A stretch of DNA of 43,465 nt from Verrucomicrobiota bacterium. GTDB lineage: Bacteria; Verrucomicrobiota; Verrucomicrobiia; Verrucomicrobiales; DEV007. How positions within the stretch are numbered: position 1 is the first letter of the stretch; each line of letters starts with the position of its first letter. The notes below the pieces were generated by a model. That model worked only from the letters and a program-made list of their open reading frames with translations, had not been told where the DNA came from and ran no database searches. Of the stretch, positions 38,501 to 43,465 are shown in pieces. Location: NCBI GenBank assembly GCA_003402735.1, contig QQNE01000031.1, positions 1 through 43,465 of the forward strand. The letters are read 5' to 3'. The translations under genes and the position numbers were made by a program.

Positions 38501-41085
38501 CGGGGGGGGGATTCACCTTGGCCGCCGGGGAGATCATCACCCTGACCTACGATGCCGTCATCCGCGAGACCGTTCAGGACGGGGACCGGGAGACGAACCG
38601 GGCCGATCTGGAATGGACCACCACGCCCGGAAGCAATGCCGATGAACGGGGCGGTGACGGAGATCCCGCAAATCCGGTCGTCCCGGGCAATCCGAACGAT
38701 CACGAGGCCGCCGCGGAGACCACGTTCACCGCAGACCTCACCGGGTATGGTTTCGAGAAATCGATCCTCTCCACTTCCCACGTGCACACCGGGGCCGCGG
38801 AGCATGATCCGTCCACCGTGGATCTGGCGATCGGGGAAACCGTGGTTTACGAGTTGCGGGCCACCTTTGCGGAAGGGACGACGACCGGCGTCATCCTGAC
38901 CGATATCTTTGACGGATCCCAGGCCATCCTGCAGCCGGAGAGCGTGACCCTTCTCGGGGGCGGGAATCTCACCTGCACGTTGGATCCGTCGGTGGTTTCT
39001 CTGGTGGACGACGACGGGGACGGGTTCTTTGAGAAGATCGTCATCGACCTGGGCACGGTGGTCAATGACGCCGGGGATTCCTCGGATCCCGCAGCCGATG
39101 AATTGGTGGTGCGCATCCAGGCCCGGGTGGTCAATCGATTGGGAAACCACGACGGGGATCAGGTCGTCAACCAAGCTTCCTTCACTTATGCCCGGGATGC
39201 CAACCACGATGGAACCATCGACTCCGCGGATGCGCCGGCGGAGCTGACGGATGAGGCCAGGGTGGAGCTGGTCGAACCGCGCTTGACGGTGGACAAGACC
39301 GTCGACGACGCCGCGCCGAGGCTGGGCCAAGTGTTGACTTACACCCTCACCATCGTCAACGGCGGGGCATCGACCGCGGACGCCTTTGACGTGGCGATCC
39401 TCGATCGCCTGGCCGATGGGCTGATCCTTGATCCCGCCTCCGTCCAAATCTTCCATCTGGGGGCACCGGTGAACCCGGCGATCATTCAGGCAAACAACAG
39501 CCTGCCTGGTCAACTGCGTCTCGTTTTGAATCGATTGGACCAGGGAGACTCCGTCCAAATCACCTATCGGGTGCAAGTCACGTCCGCTCTGGGCTACCAC
39601 GATGCCGTTCTGTCCAACGAGGTCGACCTGGAGTGGACATCGCTCCCGGGCACCGTGTCGGGCGAGCGCGGGGGGGATGGTGACCCGGATCTCCTGGCGG
39701 ATCCTGCGTTGGTCCCCGATGGGTATGAGCACGGCGTCCAGCGCCTCGTCGAAGTCTTTCAGCCGGACCTCACGGTGGTCAAGGATGATGCCGGGGAGGT
39801 GGTGCGTCCTGGACAGCCCCTGGTCTTTACCTTGACGGTGACCAATCAGGGACGAAGCACCGCTCACGGAGTCACCTTGACGGACGATCTCGGGACGTTT
39901 CTGGACCAAGGGTTCCGCGTGGCCGATCTCTCCGATGGCGGGGTCCGGTCCGGAGACATCGTCACCTGGAGTCTTCCCGACTTGGCGGTGGGGGAAACCC
40001 GGGTGGTCACGCTCACGCTGCAGGCCCCGGCGGTTCTCCCGGCCCGGGTGGAATCGGTCACCAACACCGCCGTCGTCACCCATCAGGATCTCGATCCCAC
40101 CCCGGGCAACAACCAGGACGAGGAGACTTCGCCCGTCCTGGCTTGGCCCGATCTCACGGTGAGCAAGGACGACGCACTTTCCGAGTCCACCACCGGCGAT
40201 TTGGTCACTTACACCATCTTCTTTGACAACGTCGGGGATCAGACGGCTTCGGGCGTGGTCATCACCGATACCCTGCCTCCCGGCGTGGAGTTTGTCTCCG
40301 CCACCGGGGGCGGAACGCACCAGAAAGGGCGCGTCATCTGGAACTTGGGCGAACTTCCACCCCACGGCGGGGGAAGCGTTCAGGTCACGGTTCGGGTGAT
40401 GACCGCCGGTCTCAAGGTCAACAATGTCGTCATTGCGGACGACATCCAGGGCGGAGCGGATCCCAGCCCGGAAAACAACCTGGACAGTGACGAGACGCTG
40501 GCCCGCCAAAGGCTGCGGTTCGATCTCAACCAGAATTTCCTCTTCCGCGGGGGCAATCTGCAACGCTCCACCTTCGCTCAGGACAGCTGGCGTGATCAGC
40601 TGGTCCGGCTCTATCCCCGGCACGCCCCCCTTCGGGACACCCAGATCCCGGTCGTGCTGGCCACGCACATGAACTCGGGCTTGGCCCAACCCGGTTCCAC
40701 CATCACCCTGGAAGTCTACAACGCCCGGGGCGAGCGAATCGGCGAACAGAGCGTGGTGGCGGATGCGGGCGGAAACTGGCTGGCCACGTTCAACACCCGG
40801 CAACTCGACGAAGTGCCTTCAAGGGTCGTCATGAAGCAAACCTGGGCCGCGCCCAACCCGTTGATGCAGCAGGGCTACAACTACCGCACCTACTTCGCCT
40901 CCGCTTTCACCACGGCCACCTATTACACCGAAGAACTCACCGTCTGGAACGTCACCGAAAAACGCGCCGCCACCGAAGTGCTCGACCTCTACGACGGCTG
41001 CGAGTGCATCCTGCGGATGGACTGGAACAACACTTCTTACGAGCTCCACGCCCGGGGAGCGCTGCAGAGTTCCAGCGGAAACTGA
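29539..41085 (+). CDS. Giant repeat protein with LEPR-XLL-like N-terminus and DUF11/isopeptide-type repeats
   Basis: This is a 3848-residue, presumably exported, surface or extracellular protein. The N-terminus (RRRHLLAFEALEARVLFDGA) fits the LEPR-XLL-type motif found at the start of giant repeat proteins and lacks the hydrophobic core of a Sec signal peptide. About 20 repeats of DUF11/isopeptide D2 type follow, with the pattern VTKTV...AGDxVTYxIxxxN...FDVxxxDVLPAGL. From about residue 1050 two kinds alternate. One has STSAGHTG...IGETVTY. The other ends WTSLPG...ERGGDGDP...NDYE. Each pair is about 325-340 residues. D-x-N/D-G-D-G loops may bind calcium. The last two repeats are plain DUF11, followed by a distinct C-terminal domain. 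Cysteine appears only at residues 3146, 3821 and 3823. Known relatives are adhesins or fibrous surface proteins; the actual role is unknown. Confidence 0.9.
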   Translation: MNRSASLSPRRRHLLAFEALEARVLFDGAPDAPVADVQVSVAEEKLINQDATFTITFDNTGTREGYAPYVDFIAPAALQIQSATTFGAGATNPSGSAVVPIGRIAADGQLVHVGTGVPVDHPMYAGASDGGTYGRAGSGTSPVLYNVAGNPSLVGMYVYSAQLPFGSYTPGNPAASVQFTGSLEKANGILPHQEVVTYATGGFAYGADALHNPVTDSPVSGNVSSAGVSALIMDLAKTALVPEEDGAFTGENVSGPNHPVTHRLTVNLAAGEKVTNLVIRDVLPDDLAYKGNVTVTFGAGTSGSRNFVIQAEPELNTDGLTAVDPADNELRIVVDQIIGQGGGDIVVTYTTFVPYREVGGQLVVQAVSGQEGDLDPGEYDDASVTAWYDPDGSGPALSYLIGDDEGPMQPGTALRSFGADTDFRIEEHSLAIQKGVGFAPGGDRAAAGASQGDVLQYSMNFQISDYFAFDQVVIDDLLGDGQEFLPGDGRLGFDRDALELLPQLTFNMHGASVTVLFDSANFQATENPNGTTSIHFDVYQQLVDSGFIAAGAPLLGGFVESSGTAPSALGPGNFNGGATTGTVTFRVKVREAYQNDFVTDSRINQGDVLRNTVTITGRNLDIETFAPLASVSDGSAASISIPVGGVTKQIHSVTHAGTVLPAAALENGRQVVPGDVVTWKLTYQLPISEFEALTLTDYLPMPIFNAGLLDTTQVHAWNPATFNTAGRISFGPGDTFFGTGGPSVTGDGGIDDATGYLAPGQPTITVNPAYNSFTIHFGDYVIPETASPVATTIEIYVSTLIQDGLYADGLLFTNQVEVREQNSTVAAVSTNQIAQIDLTVPELRITKGIVAASSPHQGTFTAATGPAGVTFNAPGSSAAFSGTVSSGGLAVTPLNSDLNNLDAGDVVTFAITLENSGSGTFGAFDVRVSDALPAGFVLPGALGAVPLNLRVTDGTGASLAYTILGGGTAADFFVHGLELTDLSAAQGSIAEYDPTNGRNVVIIAYDLVLADSVQAASSQTNTATLQNYSYREGGLDYATAADSDSATVNVLQPMITKSVVDTSHDDIANQDVAGGGGVDQAAVGEVITYEVTVTVPEGEMTNVRFRDTLPTGLAFLALDSVTASAGLSLSVGGWGSVVGIVSGGTAGSANQGTVLELGFGTSVGLGTLTNSNRDNTVMETIVIRYRAVVTNVNSNDRGDVLQNEATLTWQVSGTDQSRSASDSVTIVEPLVSVTKDASASSVEGDDLVTYTLVITNLNQANVAEAYDLVLEDLLPAGVSYAGALTHVSGVAPDVGTLLFDAPAGLQGTVRALYSRLGRGQSSTLSFQVRVDDGLNIGTVVSNTVRVSATSLPGTSASATSYNSFGVERTGDSSGIGGAANDYQASDPASFTVVQPTLISKTVVDTSEEHTGADATSLGTVRAAIGEVVRFAVTFEIPQANSPSVQLVDTLDSRLFWLGVAQNNVQIRFDGFDPSGSTLGLGGDLAGANGTTIALDPSRISFDAATNRVTFALGDLLNTELDTAAPETVTILYNAVVRNAAAVDRGDVLLNSAQLRANGVNLGTPLSASVTVVEPVLTVTKTDAGLATADAGDVIDYRIRVSASAALNATTAFDLVLTDSVPAGLEILSGTLIFSGLPAYVVGGSVSFLNQDITASVNELRPGDFFDVLFQARVRDSGADLIQAGERIQNTALLTFSSLPSDGTDNGQSGNATGSESGTPGSAGGERIYNASGSDFFSAPVPVLSKVLGNPADLTYTIGETVEYVMTLTVPEGRTGGPEAYILDAVQAGLSFVSGSLSVTVGNGITIGVSGLLNEANGDFFTRVDDGSGMAELLRFDFGHLDFNRGGALDGLASQTVEIRYRVSIDNLVINQAASTRNNIADFYYTDDDGTTRNLASDVSGDLDTIITIVEPVVGVDKQIVSIPTHPDAGDTVTYRLVISHTGTAQPFNVSAYDLTLRDVLPAHLVLDPSSFTAVRNGTTDVDDWFQVTAGGLEAVAGAVDLAPGDQIVISYNATISSGVRDGDLFLNRVDIEWTTLDGVVAGERGGDGDLDNPAGPSNPNDYEGGDSVSFAADLTPVFAVTKEIEGTSAGHTGNAAGTGIALTDLVIGETVTYRITATIGRGTTDHVRLVDVLSTANGKLHILNVSYTAGAALRLASGDPIGGLIPALSDASGADGYIDRVELNFGTVINDPALSLDPADEQIILLVEAVVVNDAANQQGDVIRNTGTLHFDDASGAQSLNGSVDVEILEPAIGVVKTVVSAPPTPQAGDLISYQIELVNSGGADAFEVDFADVVPVGMELDPASFSAVRNSDSLDVSSWFAVTGTGITTINPLNLAAAEGLTLTYGARILTSVPDGFRLTNESNVTWTSLPAGELGARSGNGTGPNDYQAGDAATVVANLVPVFSKTVLSTSAGHTGSSLGNAALTDLVIGETVTYELAVQLGRGTTHGVVLEDLLDLSRGILDLRAVRVEIGGALTATIPAPILTDSNGDGFVDQVRLDFGTVVNDPAGSTGIADEQIRVFIDAVVVNVLANQGGDVLTNTGRLTVLEDTDGDGTADDAVVRSSAVDVEIHEPVLQIAKTIPSGITQADAEDVVGYRVVISQTSAVEAFDLTMRDVLPAQMELLIGTFSAVRTSDGADLSALFTVGSSGFSRSGNGLGLVPGDSIVILYEAKVLSTVTDGLVLNTRADLEWTTIAGTAADERTGDQDFDSAVGPANANDQENGASRAITAEISPLHGFAKSVLATSAAHTAGTQVVVGETVTFQLTAQIGRGTNGGVVLEDILALGNGILDVRAVRVEIGGALTATIPAPILTDSNGDGFVDQVRLDFGTVVNDPAGSTGIADEQIRVFIDAVVVNVLANQGGDLINNTGRLTLLEDTDGDGNATEAVVRESSALVELVEPQLTLTKTIEHQPIHPDAGDLVSYQVILRNTSAIDAFDVRFQDVLSANLALKAASFVAIRTSDGADVSGFFHVAAFGAGADSIVQAGGGFTLAAGEIITLTYDAVIRETVQDGDRETNRADLEWTTTPGSNADERGGDGDPANPVVPGNPNDHEAAAETTFTADLTGYGFEKSILSTSHVHTGAAEHDPSTVDLAIGETVVYELRATFAEGTTTGVILTDIFDGSQAILQPESVTLLGGGNLTCTLDPSVVSLVDDDGDGFFEKIVIDLGTVVNDAGDSSDPAADELVVRIQARVVNRLGNHDGDQVVNQASFTYARDANHDGTIDSADAPAELTDEARVELVEPRLTVDKTVDDAAPRLGQVLTYTLTIVNGGASTADAFDVAILDRLADGLILDPASVQIFHLGAPVNPAIIQANNSLPGQLRLVLNRLDQGDSVQITYRVQVTSALGYHDAVLSNEVDLEWTSLPGTVSGERGGDGDPDLLADPALVPDGYEHGVQRLVEVFQPDLTVVKDDAGEVVRPGQPLVFTLTVTNQGRSTAHGVTLTDDLGTFLDQGFRVADLSDGGVRSGDIVTWSLPDLAVGETRVVTLTLQAPAVLPARVESVTNTAVVTHQDLDPTPGNNQDEETSPVLAWPDLTVSKDDALSESTTGDLVTYTIFFDNVGDQTASGVVITDTLPPGVEFVSATGGGTHQKGRVIWNLGELPPHGGGSVQVTVRVMTAGLKVNNVVIADDIQGGADPSPENNLDSDETLARQRLRFDLNQNFLFRGGNLQRSTFAQDSWRDQLVRLYPRHAPLRDTQIPVVLATHMNSGLAQPGSTITLEVYNARGERIGEQSVVADAGGNWLATFNTRQLDEVPSRVVMKQTWAAPNPLMQQGYNYRTYFASAFTTATYYTEELTVWNVTEKRAATEVLDLYDGCECILRMDWNNTSYELHARGALQSSSGN
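29575..29628 (+). other. LEPR-XLL-like N-terminal motif of the giant protein
   Basis: Residues 13-30 read HLLAFEALEARVLFDGAP. This matches the pattern of the LEPR-XLL motif (hydrophobic, E-x-LE-x-R-x-LF/L, then D/S-G/A-A), with Ala in place of the common Pro. The motif is known at the N-terminus of very long repeat proteins. It may serve as an export or processing leader in place of a Sec signal. Confidence 0.6.
36937..37151 (+). repeat. Near-identical 215-bp internal repeat, copy 1
   Basis: This stretch of the giant gene recurs 984 bases (328 codons) downstream at 37921-38135, with only three base differences, all silent (ATT/ATC, GGC/GGT, GCG/GCC). It encodes RAVRVEIGGALTATIPAPI and the following DSNGDGFVDQ calcium-loop segment up to NQGGD. 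Flanking sequence on both sides is clearly diverged. Confidence 0.95.
37921..38135 (+). repeat. Near-identical 215-bp internal repeat, copy 2
   Basis: This is the second copy of the repeat at 36937-37151, in the next repeat pair of the giant protein. The sharp edges of identity suggest recent gene conversion or unequal recombination, or selection for an identical segment. The three differences are silent. Confidence 0.95.
38502..38510 (+). repeat. G9 homopolymer tract inside the giant gene
   Basis: Nine consecutive G bases encode part of QAGGGF in the giant protein. Gain or loss of one base would truncate the protein, leaving about two thirds of the repeats. Such tracts can give phase variation in surface protein genes, but about one G9 is expected by chance in a G+C-rich window of this size. 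Confidence 0.4.
40501..41085 (+). other. Distinct C-terminal domain of the giant protein
   Basis: Residues from about 3655 to 3848 differ from the repeats. They hold an Ig-like beta segment (STITLEVYNARGERIGEQSV, GGNWLATFNTRQL) and a final part rich in aromatic residues with TYYTEELTVWNVTEKRA and C3821-E-C3823 (YDGCECILRM). There is no LPXTG, PEP-CTERM or RTX signal. The domain may anchor the protein or cap the fibre; it may also be a secretion element. Confidence 0.55.
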
Positions 41086-41103
41086 GTCAATCCGTATAGT
41101 TAA

Positions 41104-41120
41104 TATGTATTAAATACATA
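41104..41120. promoter_or_regulatory. Palindrome TATGTATT-A-AATACATA upstream of the TolC-SecA genes
   Basis: Two perfect 8-base arms (41104-41111 and 41113-41120) around one A lie 18 bases after the giant gene stop, inside a second AT-rich island (about 41090-41150). It could be an operator or promoter element for the tolC-like and secA-like pair, or a weak terminator, since TTTTTT follows at about 41131. It differs in sequence from the palindrome at 29488. Confidence 0.4.
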
Positions 41121-41164
41121 TATATCTTGATTTTTTAGAGTTTTGAAGGACATCCTGCCCTGCG

Positions 41165-43075
41165 ATGTCCCGCTCTTCCAACGCCCGGCTCTCTGCGCTC
41201 CTGCTGCTCGCCAAGCCTGTCGCCACCCTTTTCCTGCTCTCGGCGTCCGGATGCGCCTTGGCGGAGAACGGGGAGGAAGTTCAGCCCGCCGTGCCAAATG
41301 ACCCGTCCAATGTCCTGGCGGAAGGGTATCAACCCAAGTCGAAGGCGGAGCGGGAGAGGGCTCGGCAGATCGGGGAAACGACCGCGGATTTCCAGAAAGA
41401 GGCTTTGGGCCTGGGGGCGGGACGGGAGTCCGCGTTGACGGCCTCTTTCGGTGAGGCTGGAGCGATTCCCCAGGCCGGGTGGTGGAGCCGGGAACCCTTT
41501 TCCCAGGTCTTGGAGGGGCCGCGCAAGGTCGCCGCGGTCGGCCTGGAGGAGGTCTATCAGAGCGCTTTGGCGAACTCCTCCCAGATCCGGGTATTCGCCT
41601 CCCTTCCGTTGATCCGGGAGACGGCCATCGATGAAGCGGAAGGGGTTTTTGATCCCGAGATTTTCTCGCAGTGGCGCTATGATAACACCAGTGAGCCGAC
41701 CTCGACCTCCCTGGAGACCGGCCAGGTGAACGACTTCTTTCGGGAGCGGGGTTGGGCGTTTCAGGGGGGGATCCGCAAGCGTTTCCTGACGGGGGCCACG
41801 GTCGGTTTGGTTCAGGAAGCCGGGGCGCGGGCCAACAACTCCCAGTTTTTCATCCCCTCTCAGCAGGGCCGGGCCGCGCTCCGCCTTTCGGTGATGCAGC
41901 CGCTCCTGCGGGGCAGCGGCGTGAGCTACAACCGGACCTTGATGCAGATCGCCAAGCTCGATGCCGAGACCGGCTACGACGAGTTCATCCGGCAGTTGGA
42001 GACCCATCTGATGGAAGTGAACCGCACGTATTGGTCGCTCTACCTTGCCCGCGCCGTTTATCTGGACAAGCAGCGCCTGGTCCGGATCACCCGGGCGGTG
42101 GTGGACGAGCTTTCCGAGCGCGGGAACCTGGACACGATCGACAGCCAGCTCTCGCGGGCTCGGGGGGCTCTGGCGACCCGCCGCTCCGACTTGGTGCGCT
42201 CGGAGTTGGCGATCCGGAATGCCGAGAGTCGGCTCCGGGCGCTTTTGAACGATCCCTCCTTCGTGGAGCAGGGGATCGGCGAGGTGATTCCCGGGGACTT
42301 GCCGGTGGCGGTTCCGGTTTCCACGGACTTCCCCGGAAGTGTGAAGGATTCCCTGGCCTATCGGCCGGAGATCAAGCAGGCGGAGCGGCATCTCAAGGCG
42401 GCTGGGCTCCGGGAGGGAATGGCCCGGAACGAGAAGCGCCCCTCGGTGAACGCGGTGGGTGAGGTCGGCCTCTCGTCGTTGCAGGGCGCGGGCGACTACA
42501 GTGCGGCCTTCAATGACCAGTTGAACGATCGGGAACCGACCTGGGGATTTGGGCTCGTGGCCAGCGTTCCGTTGGAGCGGCAATCCGCTAAGGCCGTCCA
42601 TCTCCGCACGCAACTCGAGCTGCGCCAAAAGGCGGATCAGCTCCGCTCGGTCCTGGACACCGTGTTGCTCGAGGTCCAAATCGCCCACCGCGAAGTCGAG
42701 ACGGCCTGGCCGGACGTGGTTTCCAAATGGGAGGCCGCGGTGGCGGCGGATCAAGAACTGGCGGTCCTGATGGAACGCCGCAAGGTGGACGTGGACGGTG
42801 CCGGCACCTCCACCAGCCTCTACCTCGAGAATCTGCTCGATGCCCAGCTCCGGGGCGCGATGGCGCGGGAAGAGTTTCTGCGTGCCCTGGTGGTTTACAA
42901 CTCGGCTCTGACGAACCTGGAGCGGGCCAAGGGAACCCTTTTGCAGAGTGAAGACGTGGAAGTGCTGCGCACGGCGGAGGGGGGGGAGAGGACTCGCACG
43001 GCGTTGCCGGTGATCCGGGCCGTTCATGACGAGGCTGCGGCCCATGCGGTGGCGACCTACGCATTGCAGCAATGA
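41165..43075 (+). CDS. TolC-family outer-membrane protein (giant-protein cluster)
   Basis: This is a second, longer TolC-type channel protein of 636 residues. The N-terminus has a hydrophobic signal ([25 protein letters not shown]) in which SGC could act as a lipobox, although Ala at -3 is less usual. After a linker of about 100 residues rich in charged residues, the two efflux-protein halves follow, with long helices such as [26 protein letters not shown] and [38 protein letters not shown] is typical of long TolC relatives in Planctomycetes and Verrucomicrobia. A tail of about 50 residues follows, including a G8 tract at 42979-42986. Its stop overlaps the SecA-like start as ATGA, so the two proteins are made together. 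It lies 80 bases after the giant protein gene. Confidence 0.9.
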   Translation: MSRSSNARLSALLLLAKPVATLFLLSASGCALAENGEEVQPAVPNDPSNVLAEGYQPKSKAERERARQIGETTADFQKEALGLGAGRESALTASFGEAGAIPQAGWWSREPFSQVLEGPRKVAAVGLEEVYQSALANSSQIRVFASLPLIRETAIDEAEGVFDPEIFSQWRYDNTSEPTSTSLETGQVNDFFRERGWAFQGGIRKRFLTGATVGLVQEAGARANNSQFFIPSQQGRAALRLSVMQPLLRGSGVSYNRTLMQIAKLDAETGYDEFIRQLETHLMEVNRTYWSLYLARAVYLDKQRLVRITRAVVDELSERGNLDTIDSQLSRARGALATRRSDLVRSELAIRNAESRLRALLNDPSFVEQGIGEVIPGDLPVAVPVSTDFPGSVKDSLAYRPEIKQAERHLKAAGLREGMARNEKRPSVNAVGEVGLSSLQGAGDYSAAFNDQLNDREPTWGFGLVASVPLERQSAKAVHLRTQLELRQKADQLRSVLDTVLLEVQIAHREVETAWPDVVSKWEAAVAADQELAVLMERRKVDVDGAGTSTSLYLENLLDAQLRGAMAREEFLRALVVYNSALTNLERAKGTLLQSEDVEVLRTAEGGERTRTALPVIRAVHDEAAAHAVATYALQQ

Positions 43076-43465
43076 GGCTGGACACCTTGCCGACGGAGTG
43101 GCGGGAGAAGTGGTCGGCCTTGTCTGGACAATACGCCTTGGCCGGCTATCTCGGCTGGGTCGGCCGGGAAGCCGCCGGAGCGGTTTTTCGCCGGGGCGCG
43201 GACAGGTGGGATGACCGGGATTTGTTGGCCCGGGTGAATGCCTTGGAGGGCAAACTTCGCAGTCTCCCGGATCAGGCGCTTCAGGCTGCCAGCCGTCATC
43301 TCCGCGCAGGGGAAGCCGGTGAGATGGACCCGTCCCGGGTCACCGATGCCTTTGCCCTGGTGCGGGAGGCGGCGCGGAGGGTGCTCGGCATGCGTCATCA
43401 CGATGTGCAGATCCTCGGAGCGCTGGCCATGTGCCGGGGGGCCGTCGCGGAGATGGCCACGGGTG
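43072..43465 (+). CDS. Divergent SecA-like ATPase, 3' end cut by window edge
   Basis: Only the first 131 residues are visible. The segment [20 protein letters not shown], followed by [18 protein letters not shown], matches the SecA N-terminal nucleotide-binding domain, where [21 protein letters not shown] leads to EMKTGEGKT. The window ends just at the Walker A loop. The first 80 residues differ from housekeeping Sec[18 protein letters not shown] stands where NxxSDEELxxKTxEF is usual, and an extra N-terminal stretch precedes it. This looks like an accessory SecA paralogue rather than the essential secA. The ATG at 43072 overlaps the TolC stop (ATGA), so a direct functional link with that outer-membrane protein is likely. 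ATP binding and the rest of the motor cannot be checked here. Confidence 0.8.
   Translation, partial: MRLDTLPTEWREKWSALSGQYALAGYLGWVGREAAGAVFRRGADRWDDRDLLARVNALEGKLRSLPDQALQAASRHLRAGEAGEMDPSRVTDAFALVREAARRVLGMRHHDVQILGALAMCRGAVAEMATG

Noticed and set aside
29539-41085. A Sec signal peptide or LPXTG/PEP-CTERM anchor in the giant protein
   Set aside because: No hydrophobic N-terminal core and no C-terminal sorting motif with a membrane helix can be found.

Overview
The window is about 60% G+C, densely packed and coding on both strands. Gene content points to Verrucomicrobiota: a type 3 (archaeal/eukaryote-like) prolyl-tRNA synthetase, the pheS-rplT-rpmI group, a three-subunit transhydrogenase, almost no Shine-Dalgarno sequences, and a giant surface-type protein with a LEPR-XLL-like N-terminus, a class common in the Planctomycetes-Verrucomicrobia-Chlamydiae group. 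This placement is inferred from gene content; no rRNA or tRNA gene is present.

Layout. 1-1680 (minus): pheS (cut by the window edge), rplT, rpmI. 1911-3500 (plus): PAS-histidine kinase-receiver hybrid. 3507-4694 (minus): multi-pass membrane protein. 4859-6925 (plus): glycogen debranching enzyme glgX. 7009-12240 (minus): a co-directional block of a small membrane protein, deoC, a membrane-anchored protein, a glutaredoxin, proS and an unrecognised helical protein. 12452-13969 (minus): HtrA/Do protease with a clear downstream terminator. 14122-16053 (plus): a small secreted His-rich protein, then selO. 16057-18914 (minus): pntAA-pntAB-pntB with coupled starts. 19084-23592 (minus): a complete tripartite efflux operon (TolC-like, MacA-like, ATPase, MacB-like permease) with 4-bp start/stop overlaps. 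23805-24467 (plus): an arginyl/leucyl-tRNA-protein transferase-like protein.

24503-43465 is the most unusual part. A divergent AT-rich promoter island (29435-29538) separates two arms. On the minus strand are a GAF-HlyD membrane fusion protein, a fusion of a PqqD-like domain, an M50 (site-2 type) metalloprotease membrane domain and an HlyD arm, and a small membrane protein with a Cys-His/Cys-Cys motif. On the plus strand are a 3848-residue protein made of about 20 DUF11/isopeptide-type repeats without a normal Sec signal peptide, a second TolC-family outer-membrane protein, and, coupled to it by ATGA, a divergent SecA-like ATPase cut by the window end. No ABC ATPase is visible in this cluster. 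I infer a dedicated export and processing system for the giant protein: the PqqD-like domain may recognise its N-terminal leader, the M50 domain may process it, the HlyD arms and TolC may form the conduit, and the SecA-like protein may supply energy. The parts are read from sequence; the joint function is a hypothesis.

No stretch longer than 300 bases lacks a gene. The largest gaps (12241-12451 and 23593-23804) are described in the feature list. No tRNA, rRNA, CRISPR array, insertion sequence or phage gene was seen.
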